From Pontiellaceae bacterium B1224 (GTDB lineage Bacteria > Verrucomicrobiota > Kiritimatiellia > Kiritimatiellales > Pontiellaceae): a stretch of 64,000 bases of DNA. The stretch's first letter is position 1. Each line of letters begins with the position of its first letter. Positions 18,083 through 29,147 of this stretch are shown here, in pieces. The notes beneath the pieces are model-generated. The model had not been told where the DNA came from. It saw nothing but the letters and a program-made list of their open reading frames with translations, and ran no database searches. The translations under genes and the position numbers were made by a program. The stretch is taken from positions 1 through 64,000 of the forward strand of contig JAROBA010000004.1 of NCBI GenBank assembly GCA_029432815.1, read 5' to 3'.

Positions 18083-18844
18083 TTATCCGCGCGCCACTGT
18101 TACCACGTGTACGGACAGTGCCCCACCCTTTTTAAGGGCTTTTGCGCATGCATTCACGGTTGCTCCCGTGGTCATCACATCATCCACCAGCAGAACGCGA
18201 CGTCCGGCCAGCCACTTTGGTCTTCTCGATTCAAAAGCGTTGTTCACGTTACTAAGCCGCTGAGGTGCTGTCAAATTTGTTTGCGTGGTCGTAGGCCGAA
18301 TTCGACGGAGTATTCCGGGCTCCGATTTGAGCTGAATCCGCCTCCCCAACTCGCTGGCCAGCACAGCAGACTGGTTATAGCCCCGCTCGCGGCGACGAAC
18401 GTGGTAGAGCGGAACCGGAACCACGAGGTCAAATTTACGACCGGAATACTCCGCTTTCAGGCAGTTCAGAAGCAGTTCTGCCAGATCGGGTGCCATCCAG
18501 AGTGCTTTTTCATACTTCAACTGACGCAATGCTTCGCCGACCACACCGTCATATCGGGCGGCCGACCTAGCGCCATCGAACGCTGGTTTTTCAGCCGAAC
18601 AGGAGTAGCAGATGAATTCATGATCGACCGACCCGGCCACCGGATCGCCGCAGAGGTCGCAGAACGGGGCTTCAATTCGGGCGGTGTCGGACCAGCAATC
18701 CCAGCAGATGTAATTAAATCTTTCGGGAGCTGAAACCCCGCAACCGATGCAGTTGCGGGGATATAGCGTATCGAGAAATACATGCTTTGCACGACCAAGG
18801 GATGTCGAAAGTTTCAAACTTCCTAACCTTGGCGTTTCAAACAT
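18083..18844 (-). CDS. comF: ComF family phosphoribosyltransferase-like protein
   Basis: 253 residues. Two Cys pairs (CIGCG, CWDCW) and a further pair (CDLCG, CYSC) form the N-terminal double zinc finger, followed by a type I PRTase domain with the PRPP loop VLLVDDVMTTGAT and the upstream RRERGYNQSAVLA. ComF takes part in DNA uptake or processing in competent bacteria. It starts only 5 bp after the SH3 gene ends and lies 17 bp before accD. Confidence 0.9.
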   Translation of the reverse strand: MFETPRLGSLKLSTSLGRAKHVFLDTLYPRNCIGCGVSAPERFNYICWDCWSDTARIEAPFCDLCGDPVAGSVDHEFICYSCSAEKPAFDGARSAARYDGVVGEALRQLKYEKALWMAPDLAELLLNCLKAEYSGRKFDLVVPVPLYHVRRRERGYNQSAVLASELGRRIQLKSEPGILRRIRPTTTQTNLTAPQRLSNVNNAFESRRPKWLAGRRVLLVDDVMTTGATVNACAKALKKGGALSVHVVTVARG

Positions 18845-18849
18845 GGGCC

Positions 18850-19668
18850 CTAGTCCGCAACGATCGGGTTTTTGTTAATGGTCCTCGGCTCAATGATCGG
18901 AAGATCGACATCCTGTGCCCAATAAAGCGGGCCTGTAATCAACAGCGTGCGGTTAAGCAGACCTTCCAACTGGCTCTCCCTTCCTCGAACCAGACAAATC
19001 GGCTCTTCAAAACCGTCGGAAATAAACACCAATTTGTATAGCCCCGGGTTTGCACGTCGCAGCACGCCCGGAATACTTTCAACTTTTCCCTGCGGCTTTG
19101 ATTCATCGAGAACAAGCATCAGCGGAGCCGGGTCTTCCGTCACGTTTTCAGCCACCTTTGGCTTTGCATTCACGGCCGGAACGGGCTCCGCTACCGGTTC
19201 AGGCTCGGGTATCACCACGGCAAGTTCGGGCTTCGGGGGCTCAATCAGTTCCACATAATCAGCACTGATCCAGACGCGGCTCCCGATCGGGGGGGCAATC
19301 TTGAGCCACTCATTAAATTCTCCACGCAGGGCAAGAACATCGTCGCGCTCAACCACCGCAACTACATTATAGTTAAGACTCGGTCCGGAACGCACATTCA
19401 GTTTTTTCGGTTGTACCACGCCATCCTCAACGAACTCTGCGGCCACCCAATAATTCAAACTGTCCGGAGCCTGAACGGCCACCCATCCATTGGTTTGTTC
19501 AAAGTAAATCATTTCTTCACCGCGCATAGCACGGTCGAGTAGCTCACCTTCAAGATTGGGTTGCGCCCGCAGGCTGACCCGATCCCCGGTTACTTTGATT
19601 TTGGGTACATCGTTGGTTTGAGCAACTGCAACGGAAGCCGTTGCGATCAGTATTACTAAAAATTTCAT
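18850..19668 (-). CDS. Exported protein with two SH3-like domains
   Basis: 272 residues with signal peptide MKFLVILIATASVAVA. Two bacterial SH3 (SH3_3) domains follow, residues about 25-80 (VSLRAQPNLEGELL...GWVAVQAP) and 85-145 (KLNVRSGPSLNYNVV...SRVWISADYV). Then come a Pro/Glu-rich linker and a C-terminal part of unknown fold that lacks an enzymatic domain. Such domains usually bind peptidoglycan or proteins in the envelope. Its ribosome site (AAGGGG) lies inside a copy of the 15-bp palindrome at 19670-19684, which fills the space to tatD. Confidence 0.8.
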   Translation of the reverse strand: MKFLVILIATASVAVAQTNDVPKIKVTGDRVSLRAQPNLEGELLDRAMRGEEMIYFEQTNGWVAVQAPDSLNYWVAAEFVEDGVVQPKKLNVRSGPSLNYNVVAVVERDDVLALRGEFNEWLKIAPPIGSRVWISADYVELIEPPKPELAVVIPEPEPVAEPVPAVNAKPKVAENVTEDPAPLMLVLDESKPQGKVESIPGVLRRANPGLYKLVFISDGFEEPICLVRGRESQLEGLLNRTLLITGPLYWAQDVDLPIIEPRTINKNPIVAD

Positions 19669-19686
19669 TTTCCACCCCTTGGAAAG

Positions 19687-20463
19687 TTAAAGCGCAAACA
19701 GGGTACGCGCATTTGTTGCTGTTAAATTCGCGAGTGAGTCTAGCGAAGATCCCCTTAGTTCGGCAAGTCGTTTAGCCGTATGAACCACAAAAGCGGGCTC
19801 ACACCGTTTTCCACGCATTGGAACCGGCGCCAGATAAGGCGAGTCCGTTTCGATCAGCAGTCGATCGTCGGGCACATACGAAACCACCTCGCGTAACGGG
19901 TCGGCGTTGGCAAAGGTGACGATTCCACTGAAGCTGATCATCAGCCCCAGATCCAGCACTTGCCGGGCAAATTTGGTGTCGCGGGTAAAACAGTGCAGCA
20001 CCCCGCAACGCCCTTCCGGGCCTTTCCAGGCATTGGAAAAATCCTTGAGAATTGAAATCGTATCCTCGTCGGCATCGCGCGAGTGCACCACGACCGGCTT
20101 TTTAAACTCGACGGCCAGCGCCAGATTTTCATTAAAAAGCTTCTGCTGCTCGGCGGCGGTATCGGCCGTATAATAATAGTCCAGCCCGGTTTCGCCGACG
20201 GCTTTCACCAACGGATCGGCCACAAAGTTCCGAAGTTCGGAAAGGTCATACCCTTCCATGGCAAGATCGCGGTCATAGCCCGCGCATCCAAAAATCCGGC
20301 CCGGATACTCCTCCGCCAGCTTCAGCGAAAGTGAGTTGGCCTCGGGCGAACCACCGATCGCCACCATTTCGTGAACCTGAGCTTCTTTGGCACCCGTCAG
20401 AATCTCGTCAAACGTGCCGTCTTTTACAAATCGATCAAAGTGTACATGGGAATCAATAAACAT
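19687..20463 (-). CDS. tatD: TatD-family metal-dependent hydrolase
   Basis: 258 residues from ATG 20463 (MFIDSHVHFDRF). The metal-binding H-x-H of the amidohydrolase fold is DSHVHFD; further ligands are in AVGETGLDYY, VVHSRDAD, GVLHCFT and LLIETDSPYLAPVPMRG. Members are 3'-5' DNA exonucleases linked to DNA repair or degradation. The gene carries two palindrome copies, in different phases (VPMRG at 19809 and FSNAW at 20024). Confidence 0.92.
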   Translation of the reverse strand: MFIDSHVHFDRFVKDGTFDEILTGAKEAQVHEMVAIGGSPEANSLSLKLAEEYPGRIFGCAGYDRDLAMEGYDLSELRNFVADPLVKAVGETGLDYYYTADTAAEQQKLFNENLALAVEFKKPVVVHSRDADEDTISILKDFSNAWKGPEGRCGVLHCFTRDTKFARQVLDLGLMISFSGIVTFANADPLREVVSYVPDDRLLIETDSPYLAPVPMRGKRCEPAFVVHTAKRLAELRGSSLDSLANLTATNARTLFAL

Positions 20464-20727
20464 AATGCGGAGCAGTAAAGCGAACGAACGGGGGAACGGG
20501 CGAGATTTTAGGCAGAATAATTTTAGGCAGAATGTTTCCAATCATTGGAAAAATATTATGCTTCAGCTTTCCGCTGCTGATCCAAACCTCATTTCTCCAC
20601 CGAAAATGCGTATACCCCCAAACACCAACTTTTAACGAAATAACCCTTGAAGACGTAGGGGGCAATCGGCATATTCACGCGCCTTTACTATAGATTAAAG
20701 GCATAATTATTTAACGAGGAAAAGCTA

Positions 20728-22812
<2,085 letters not shown>

Positions 22813-22832
22813 GCAACGTTTATTTAATTTGC

Positions 22833-22862
22833 AAAAGCCGTCCTTCGGGGCGGCTTTTTTTA
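22833..22862 (+). terminator. Rho-independent terminator of fusA
   Basis: AAAAGCCGTCC-TTCG-GGGCGGCTTTTTT, a UUCG-capped stem followed by T's, 20 bp after the fusA stop. Confidence 0.95.
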
Positions 22863-23058
22863 TGTGCGAGTTCGTGGTTTTACTTTTAGGCGGATCGCGC
22901 TGACAGGACATTACCGAACAAGGTGCCATGAACTTTTTTCAAAAAAAGTCACTTTTTGAATAACGCTTCTGAATCAGCCCTCGTATACATGAATGAACCC
23001 AACAATTTATTCAGGGCGTAACCCAAAATGCTACACTCCGCCCCCTACTCCGAGAGTA

Positions 23059-23088
23059 CCTCGCCCTAACCCAGCGAGGTTTCTTTTT
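23059..23088 (+). terminator. Terminator-like hairpin
   Basis: CCTCGC-CCTAACCCA-GCGAGG followed by TTTCTTTTT. No gene directly upstream needs it, so it may end an unrecognised small transcript. Confidence 0.5.
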
Positions 23089-23473
23089 GTCCGCACCCCT
23101 TGAATGCCTTGCATCAGCACCCTGCAAAACCAATTTTCCAACCCTTGGAAGTTCGATTAGGTCACCTCTCCCGTTCCAGCAATCAGAAGAGCCGGCATGA
23201 ATGTTGCGTTCACAATCGCTGTAACCGTACATTTTCTCTTATTTCTCCCGCTCCAACATCTTTATTAAACGGACTGCGGTTTTCCACTGTCGCGCGTCCT
23301 TGGCATTCATAGTTGCCACGATACATTTTAAAATTTTTATTTATGTTCTGTAGTAAATTTAATTCTAAAACCGATTATTCGAGGAGAAACCTTCCCTCCG
23401 CCAGTTTACAGAAAGGCAGCTGACTGCCCCATCCATATCCATCTTTCCACTATTGATTTTTTCAAAAGCCCTG

Positions 23474-23501
23474 TTGACAGCATTTGTTGCGGGTATATAT
23501 T
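23474..23501 (+). promoter_or_regulatory. Sigma-70-type promoter
   Basis: TTGACA (23474-23479), a 16-bp spacer and TATATT (23496-23501), 50 bp before the DUF134 start: the best consensus promoter in the window. Confidence 0.65.
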
Positions 23502-23550
23502 CAAAAACAAACTAGTGAAAAGGTTTTGTAACGCGCAAGGAAAAATAAAA

Positions 23551-23916
23551 ATGGGCAGACCACACAGCGAAAGATTGATCGGACACCAGCCGGGCAGCAC
23601 CTTTTTCAAACCGTCCGGAATTCCGATGGCGGGGTTGCGCATCAGCACCATTCTTTTGGATGAACTGGAAGCCATGCGGCTGGTCGATGCAGAAGGTTTG
23701 CAGCAAACTCAGGCAGCGGAACGCATGGGAATATCGCAATCGACCATTGCGCGTCTGCTGGCTTCCGGTCGGAAGAAGACCGCGCATGCGCTTTCCCAAG
23801 GCGAAGCATTGCAGTTGCAGCAGGGCTCCGCGCCGCTGAACTACCAAACGCCGCCGGTATCCGGCCCGCCAGGCAAGCGAAACGGGCGCCATGGCCGGGG
23901 GCATGCAGGAAATTGA
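23551..23916 (+). CDS. DUF134 helix-turn-helix protein
   Basis: 121 residues from ATG 23551 (MGRPHSERLIG), preceded by AAGGAAAA. It matches the DUF134 family: FKPSGIPMAG, LDELEAMRLVDAEGL, then a sigma-like helix-turn-helix (QTQAAERMGISQSTIARLL). The tail is Gly/Arg/His-rich (GKRNGRHGRGHAGN). Family members lie beside DUF5320 and iron-sulfur genes in anaerobes and are presumed regulators of them. The first gene of a likely operon with the two that follow. Confidence 0.88.
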   Translation: MGRPHSERLIGHQPGSTFFKPSGIPMAGLRISTILLDELEAMRLVDAEGLQQTQAAERMGISQSTIARLLASGRKKTAHALSQGEALQLQQGSAPLNYQTPPVSGPPGKRNGRHGRGHAGN

Positions 23917-23957
23917 TTTTTTAACCATGTCAAAACAACATCCAAGGAGTGAGCTAG

Positions 23958-24248
23958 ATGCTGGAAGGAGATAGAAGCGGGCCGAAAGGCCAAGGTGCAG
24001 GAACCAGACGGGGACTCGGACAAAAGTTGAGGAACCCCGCAGCGGCCTGGCTGGAAAGGGCTAGGGCGGCGGACGCGAAAGAGGTGGCGCGCAGGGCGCG
24101 GATTCGGCCGCGCCGCAAACTGGGGCACACCGGTTCCGTTTTCGGCACCAGCGATCGATGTGCTCAAGGCACACTCCGAACAACTCGAAGCGCAACTGAA
24201 AGTAGTTCGCGAACAGATCCAGACACTCTCATCCGACAAGGTGAATAG
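23958..24248 (+). pseudogene. Frameshifted DUF5320 gene
   Basis: The N-terminal frame (MLEGDRSGPKGQGAGTRRGLG) matches the start of DUF5320 proteins. The C-terminal hallmark helix (LKAHSEQLEAQLKVVREQI) is in another frame, open only after a TGA near 24029. A frameshift near 24020-24030 separates them. The shifted frame runs on without a stop into the next gene, while the original frame regains a stop at 24246. Either the gene is broken, or there is a sequencing error. DUF5320 proteins are small, Gly-rich and of unknown function. Confidence 0.65.
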
Positions 24249-24288
24249 CCATAAAACCATAGCGCAGCACCATCCAAAGAGAAGATCC

Positions 24289-25068
24289 ATGAACAACAAA
24301 ATAATCCACTTCATATTTTTTTCACCCACCGGCACCACCCGCACGACCCTCGAAGCCATTGCAAAAGGAACCGGATGCACAACAGGAAGCACTGTCAATC
24401 TCACCTTGGAAGCTCCCTCAGATTCACCTGAATTTAGTGAAGCCGACCTTGTGCTGGTCGGCATGCCGGTCTATGGCGGACGGCTTCCCGCCCTTGCGGC
24501 CAAACGCTTTAAAAGCATTGCGGGCAACGGTGCGGCCGTTGTCCCCGTTGTCGTTTATGGCAACCGCCACTATGACGACTGCCTCGTCGAACTCTACGAC
24601 CTCTGCAAGGAACAAGGCTTCCATCCAGTTGCGGCGGGAGCCTTCCTTGGCGAACACTCGTTTTCGACCGCCGCACTCCCCCTGTCCGTCGGTCGGCCGG
24701 ATGCGGCGGATCTTGAAAAAGCGGAAGCCTTCGGCAGAAATATTACCGAAGAAGAACTCCGGGTCGAAAGAGTTCCTGGCAACCGACCCTATAAAGAACG
24801 GATGCAACCGGCGGGTTCCGCAACCAGCGTCGATGCCGCGACCTGCATCCAATGTGGAAAGTGCATCGAGGTCTGCCCGACCCAAGGCATGCACATGACC
24901 GAAACCGCTGCGGAATCCCATCCAGATAATTGCATCTGGTGCATGGCCTGCGAGCGCATTTGCCCCGTGCATGCCCGCACACTCACCCATGAAAAGGTGA
25001 TGGTCTCCGCCCGGAAACTCAGCGAGTTTTTCAGCGAGCGCCGCGAACCGGAAACCTTCCTTGCCTAG
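24289..25068 (+). CDS. EFR1-type flavodoxin/ferredoxin fusion protein
   Basis: 259 residues from ATG 24289 (AGAGAAG upstream). Residues 1-150 form a flavodoxin-like domain with the FMN phosphate loop FSPTGTTRTT and VGMPVYGGRLPALA. Two 4Fe-4S ferredoxin motifs follow: C186-x2-C-x2-C-x3-CP (CIQCGKCIEVCP) and C215-x2-C-x2-C-x3-CP (CIWCMACERICP). It is a soluble electron carrier, probably accepting electrons from a low-potential ferredoxin pool; partners are unknown. Its place behind DUF134/DUF5320 supports a redox role in anaerobic metabolism. Confidence 0.9.
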   Translation: MNNKIIHFIFFSPTGTTRTTLEAIAKGTGCTTGSTVNLTLEAPSDSPEFSEADLVLVGMPVYGGRLPALAAKRFKSIAGNGAAVVPVVVYGNRHYDDCLVELYDLCKEQGFHPVAAGAFLGEHSFSTAALPLSVGRPDAADLEKAEAFGRNITEEELRVERVPGNRPYKERMQPAGSATSVDAATCIQCGKCIEVCPTQGMHMTETAAESHPDNCIWCMACERICPVHARTLTHEKVMVSARKLSEFFSERREPETFLA

Positions 25069-25177
25069 CGCGCCTGACGCAACAGTTTTTACCACCGAGA
25101 CACGGAGGCATAGAGAAACAAAAAACTCCAAGCCGCCGTGCCTTGAGCGCAGCGGGTGAAGGGAAAAGTATGCAGAT

Positions 25178-26344
25178 ATGAGTACGAAAGAAAACCAGTT
25201 CCAAACCGGACCTGTGGCATCGGTTATGGCAACGCATCTACTGCACGATGCCTACTCCTCTTTCTTCGCCCCGCTGCTTCCGTTGCTGAGCGAAAAGCTC
25301 GGCTTCGCCTACGCGATGGCCGGCCTGCTTTCCGTGGTCCAGCGGCTTCCGGCACTTTTTAATCCATTGATTGGAATCATAGCCGACAAGGCCGTGGTTC
25401 GGTCCGGCATAATTGCCGCTCCGGTCGTCACCATCCTTGCCATGGGAATGCTGGGGCTGGCGCCCTCGGTTGCCGTACTGGCCGTTCTGCTATTAGTTTG
25501 CGGCACCAGCGCCGCTGTGTACCATGTCACAGCACCGGTTTTGATGCGGCGCGTTTCCGGCGACAAAGTCGGGCGCGGCATGAGCTTTTTCATGTTTGGC
25601 GGCGAGCTGGCCCGGACGCTCGGGCCATTAATGATTATCGCCGGCGTTTCCTGGTGGGGACTGGAAGGAACCTGGCGGCTGATCCCGTTCGGACTCGCGG
25701 CCTCCCTTCTCTTATTCCTAAACTTGCGAACGATCAACAAGGAACAGATCCGTCACTTCTCAAAACCCGTAAAACAGCCCCTCTCGAAATCGTTCCATGA
25801 TTTCGCCCCCTTCTTCGGCCAGATTTTCCCGATCATGTTTTTCCGCGGATTTCCAAAAACCGCCCTCGCCCTCTTTCTGCCTTCCTACATGGTGGACACG
25901 GGCCACTCCTTCAAAACGGCCGCCGTGGCGCTGGCCGTCCTTGAACTCGCCGGCGCCGGCGGCGCCCTGCTCGCAGGAACCTGGTCCGATAAAGCCGGGC
26001 GCAAAAAGGTGCTGCTGACGGTCATGCTGGTTTCACCGGCACTGATGTACGCCTTTACCCTCGCCAGCGGCATGGTCTTGTGGATGCTGCTCGTTTTGAT
26101 GGGACTCGTCTTTTTTGCCGCCACCCCGGTATTCATGGCCATGATCCACGACCTCAACTCCGAGCGCCCGTCGCTGGCCAACGGCATTTTCATGACACTC
26201 AACTTTGTGGCCGGCTCTATCATTGCGCTTCTGGCCGGTATTTTTGCCGACCACTACAGTCTGGTGGTAACCTATAAAGCGTCAGCGCTACTGAGTCTGC
26301 TGGCCATCCCGCCGACCCTGCTCATGAAAGACCGGAGGACTTAG
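25178..26344 (+). CDS. MFS transporter, fosmidomycin-resistance-like
   Basis: 388 residues with about 12 hydrophobic segments, in the inner membrane. The start ATHLLHDAYSSFFAPLLPLL resembles the Fsr/fosmidomycin-resistance exporter branch of the major facilitator superfamily, and the mid-loop has the GxxSDKAGRKK signature (residues about 267-277). It is likely a drug or small-solute/proton antiporter; the substrate is not deducible. It is separated from the EFR1 gene by 109 bp containing a copy of the ACACGAAG-type repeat, so it may be transcribed separately. Confidence 0.85.
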   Translation: MSTKENQFQTGPVASVMATHLLHDAYSSFFAPLLPLLSEKLGFAYAMAGLLSVVQRLPALFNPLIGIIADKAVVRSGIIAAPVVTILAMGMLGLAPSVAVLAVLLLVCGTSAAVYHVTAPVLMRRVSGDKVGRGMSFFMFGGELARTLGPLMIIAGVSWWGLEGTWRLIPFGLAASLLLFLNLRTINKEQIRHFSKPVKQPLSKSFHDFAPFFGQIFPIMFFRGFPKTALALFLPSYMVDTGHSFKTAAVALAVLELAGAGGALLAGTWSDKAGRKKVLLTVMLVSPALMYAFTLASGMVLWMLLVLMGLVFFAATPVFMAMIHDLNSERPSLANGIFMTLNFVAGSIIALLAGIFADHYSLVVTYKASALLSLLAIPPTLLMKDRRT

Positions 26345-26647
26345 GTTCCAGTAAGCAGGACGGGCAACCTGAACTTACTGATTTATGGCAGATTCAGCGA
26401 TTCCCTTTCGCCAGCAATGAAAGGCGGCGGAACACAAACTGCAATTGCAGGCATCCTTGACACCCTAAGGGACAAGCATCCGCCCGCACAAATACCGGAA
26501 CGTCATTCACATACCTGAGAGTTACTGAAGACTGAGCCCCTCTCTCCCACTGATTCGGCATATATAAAAGATTAAATTCGAGAGGGTAATCCTTGCGAAA
26601 CAGGTGCCGGAGCGTACGATTCGACCAATACGAACAGGAACACAACC
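26345..26647. other. Gene-free spacer
   Basis: About 300 bp without a convincing ORF, hairpin or dispersed repeat; it should hold the promoter of the following two-gene unit, but I see no clear consensus. Confidence 0.4.
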
Positions 26648-27007
26648 ATGTACTTGCTGGAAATAGATCGCGTGCAGAACCGACTTCATCTCATGATGTC
26701 TGAGCGTTTTGATGCGCCTCAGGCGGAATCCCTGCTGGAGGAAGCACAAAACCGCACATTGGAAATGGAGGATGGGTTTCATGTTCTTTGCGACCTCACA
26801 ACGCTGGAAGAGTTCGACCCCGAAGCCAAAGCAATCTTCCGCCGCTTTATGGATCTGATGAACAGATGCGGTGCACACAAAATTATCCGAATTATTCCCA
26901 ACCCGCTCAACAATTTCGGACTTACGGTCATGTCCGTTTTTCATTATGACGACTCGGTAAAAATCATAACCTGCAGAACCCTCAAAGAAGCCCTGACGCA
27001 TCTTTGA
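26648..27007 (+). CDS. Small STAS-like protein
   Basis: 119 residues, no signal peptide. The alternation of beta strands and helices (LLEIDRVQNRLHLMMSERF, GFHVLCDLTTLEEFD, then an amphipathic helix and KIIRIIPNP) resembles a SpoIIAA/STAS-like fold, but the identity is too weak to be sure. Its stop overlaps the start of the lipid kinase gene (TGATG), indicating translational coupling, so the two probably act together. Confidence 0.6.
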   Translation: MYLLEIDRVQNRLHLMMSERFDAPQAESLLEEAQNRTLEMEDGFHVLCDLTTLEEFDPEAKAIFRRFMDLMNRCGAHKIIRIIPNPLNNFGLTVMSVFHYDDSVKIITCRTLKEALTHL

Positions 27008-27921
27008 TGCATGAATCATTGAGAAACGTACACTACATTATAAACCCTGCCGGCAACGGGGGTGCCGGATTGAAGGGCTGGGAAACATTCAAGTCTCTCC
27101 TGGATGATCCGATTGATCCGGAACAGGTGGTGTTCACCACACGAATGGGCCATGCACGGGAACTCGCAACGTCGTTCACCGGATGCGATACCATTGTGGT
27201 CGCCGGGGGTGACGGCACCGTCGGGGAAGTTATCTCCGGGATTATGGACCGACCGGAACCGCGCCCCAAACTGGGAATCATTCCCTGCGGAACCGGCAAT
27301 GACATCGCTCGCAACGCGGGAGTTTTCAGCGTGGCCGATGCGCTTGCAGCGCTGTCCGGACGGGGCTCGCGCGACTTCGATCTCATTCGAATTGACCGCC
27401 CGGACGGCGACCGTACAGAAACCCGCCACTCCTTTCTTTTTGCCAATGCCGGATTTTCCGCCATCCCCATGATGAAACCCTGGATGAAGCGAATGCTCGG
27501 TGCAACAGGGGCTTATTATCTTTCAACCCTGCTGCAGGTTCTGGTTTATCATCCCCCGAATATGGAGGTGATGGCAGATGGAAAGGCATACTCCGGCAAA
27601 CTGTTTTTGGTGATCGCCGGAAACGCGGAATACGCCGGGGGCGGCAGCATGCGTATTGCACCGGATGCGCAAACGAATGACGGTGAATTAAATCTTTCCA
27701 TTATTCGGCCCGCCCCGAAATTGAAGCTGATCACAAAGTTGCTTTCAACTATCGCTGATGGCACATATATCAAGGAACCCGAAGTCTCGTATTTCAAGGG
27801 CAGAAAAATATCTGTAAACAGCACCCCCCCGGTCCCGCTGGATATCGATGGAGAACTGTTCGGCACAACCCCCGCCACGTTTACCATCTGTCCCGATGCA
27901 TTAGCTATTTGTACCCCGTAA
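27007..27921 (+). CDS. Diacylglycerol kinase family lipid kinase
   Basis: 304 residues from ATG 27007. The nucleotide loop INPAGNGGAG, VVAGGDGTVGEVISG and IPCGTGNDIARNAG are the classic DAGK catalytic-domain (YegS/DgkB) motifs. The C-terminal part has GELNLSIIRP and DIDGE. It phosphorylates a lipid such as diacylglycerol or sphingoid base with ATP at the inner membrane. It is coupled to the small protein upstream. Confidence 0.92.
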   Translation: MHESLRNVHYIINPAGNGGAGLKGWETFKSLLDDPIDPEQVVFTTRMGHARELATSFTGCDTIVVAGGDGTVGEVISGIMDRPEPRPKLGIIPCGTGNDIARNAGVFSVADALAALSGRGSRDFDLIRIDRPDGDRTETRHSFLFANAGFSAIPMMKPWMKRMLGATGAYYLSTLLQVLVYHPPNMEVMADGKAYSGKLFLVIAGNAEYAGGGSMRIAPDAQTNDGELNLSIIRPAPKLKLITKLLSTIADGTYIKEPEVSYFKGRKISVNSTPPVPLDIDGELFGTTPATFTICPDALAICTP

Positions 27922-28010
27922 TAAATGAATCAGAAAACATACCCGAGGATTGGCCGCAAACAGGACTTGGCTTGATCCATGCCTTCAGAGAGGGCAATAT
28001 GGAGACCATT

Positions 28011-28604
28011 ATGAAAAAATTAATACTAAAGATTTCAGCCGTGGCCGCTCTGGCGCTGCTGTCGGGTTGTGCCACATCGTTTCAGGAAGGTACGCTCAAT
28101 TCCATTTCAGAATATCCGGTCGTGCAACACAAACAATCGATCTACGTTGACCTTGCCTTTTCGGGAAAACTCAACGGCGAACCCTGGACGAAGACCGACA
28201 AACAGAATCAGGACTATCTCAAAAACCGTTGCATGCAGACGCTCGAAGAGTCCGGCATGTTCTCTTTTGTTACGGATGAACTCAAATCGGCCGACCTTCA
28301 CTTCTATGTAGCTGTGATCAATGATAAAGAGTCCAATTCCTCGAAACTGACCATGTCGGCCCTCACCCTGTTCATTGTACCCTACACCACCACCGACACG
28401 TTCCGCACTTTGGCCGTTATCAAAGAACCCTCCTCAGGAAAACAGCTCAAGTTCTCATTGAGCGATGGCGTGGATCATCGCCAGTCCCTGCTGCTGGCTC
28501 CGCTGGCCCCGTTCAAAACATCCGGCAGTGCACTCGAAGAATGCACCGACCGTATACTCGAAAATCTGTGCATGGAAATCTACCGCGCCGGATATGTAAA
28601 ATGA
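28011..28604 (+). CDS. Hypothetical lipoprotein
   Basis: 197 residues from ATG 28011 with GGAG six bases upstream. A lipoprotein signal ends at ALLSGC. The mature part has no motif I know; its size and the pattern Y-V-D-L-A-F-S-G...FVTDELKSADLHFYVAVI resemble small outer-membrane-associated lipoproteins. An exact palindrome copy (28605-28619) begins on the base after its stop codon. Confidence 0.75.
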   Translation: MKKLILKISAVAALALLSGCATSFQEGTLNSISEYPVVQHKQSIYVDLAFSGKLNGEPWTKTDKQNQDYLKNRCMQTLEESGMFSFVTDELKSADLHFYVAVINDKESNSSKLTMSALTLFIVPYTTTDTFRTLAVIKEPSSGKQLKFSLSDGVDHRQSLLLAPLAPFKTSGSALEECTDRILENLCMEIYRAGYVK

Positions 28605-28674
28605 TTCCAACCCTTGGAAACGGAGCGGTGAAGGCAGGACACAGGAACTTTTCAAACGGCTGAGCAAAGGAGAA

Positions 28675-29049
28675 ATGATGAGAATACCCAGTGCTATCCT
28701 TATCGTACTTGCAAGTGCCCTGCTCACCTTGAGCGCCTTCTCCGACGCAACTCGGGAGAGCAAATTTGTGGGCGGCACCGATTTTTCAACTCTCTGCGCT
28801 GAATCAGATCTGATTGCTGTTGTAAACATTCTTGCGGTGCATTCCACCAATGGAGTCGAGATCGCCGAAGCCTCCGTTGAGCAGATGATCAAGGGAGATC
28901 AAAATTTAACAAACATTTTCTTTCTGGCCTCATCCACATGGACCTGTGACATCAGCGGCGGCGAACAGGGGGAGACTGCCCTCGTTTTCCTCAGCAAAAT
29001 TGAAGACCGCTCCAAGGTACAAACCGAGTGGTGTAATACCATTTTTTAA
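28675..29049 (+). CDS. Hypothetical secreted protein
   Basis: 124 residues with a signal peptide (MMRIPSAILIVLASALLTLSAFS) and a good GGAG site. The rest (ESDLIAVVNILAVHS, ALVFLSKIED) is a small beta-rich domain of the kind found in calcium-independent exported proteins; no named family. The C-terminus (WCNTIF) is abrupt and may be truncated. Confidence 0.6.
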   Translation: MMRIPSAILIVLASALLTLSAFSDATRESKFVGGTDFSTLCAESDLIAVVNILAVHSTNGVEIAEASVEQMIKGDQNLTNIFFLASSTWTCDISGGEQGETALVFLSKIEDRSKVQTEWCNTIF

Positions 29050-29065
29050 AACTTATCGTCTTAAA

Positions 29066-29147
29066 CTATTGGCAACGAATGAATGGAAAGCAGCGAATCC
29101 AGATAGGCGGAATCATTCGTTGCTTTCCATTCATTCGTTGCAATTCA
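29066..29147. repeat. Large perfect inverted repeat
   Basis: A 21-bp perfect arm (29072-29092) recurs as its complement at 29121-29141. Allowing one mismatch extends the arms inward to 27 bp around a 16-nt loop. It could be a transcript-end structure or a miniature repeat. Confidence 0.75.

Larger units (their letters stand above)
22863..23514. other. Gene-free spacer between fusA and the DUF134 gene
   Basis: No convincing coding frame. It holds a terminator-like hairpin (23059-23088), an exact palindrome copy (23136-23150) and the promoter of the downstream gene (23474-23501). The rest shows no structure I can name. Confidence 0.5.

Noticed and set aside
22918-22965. A terminator in the run ACTTTTTTCAAAAAAAGT
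   Set aside because: A/T-only self-complementarity is too weak and lies behind an already convincing fusA terminator.
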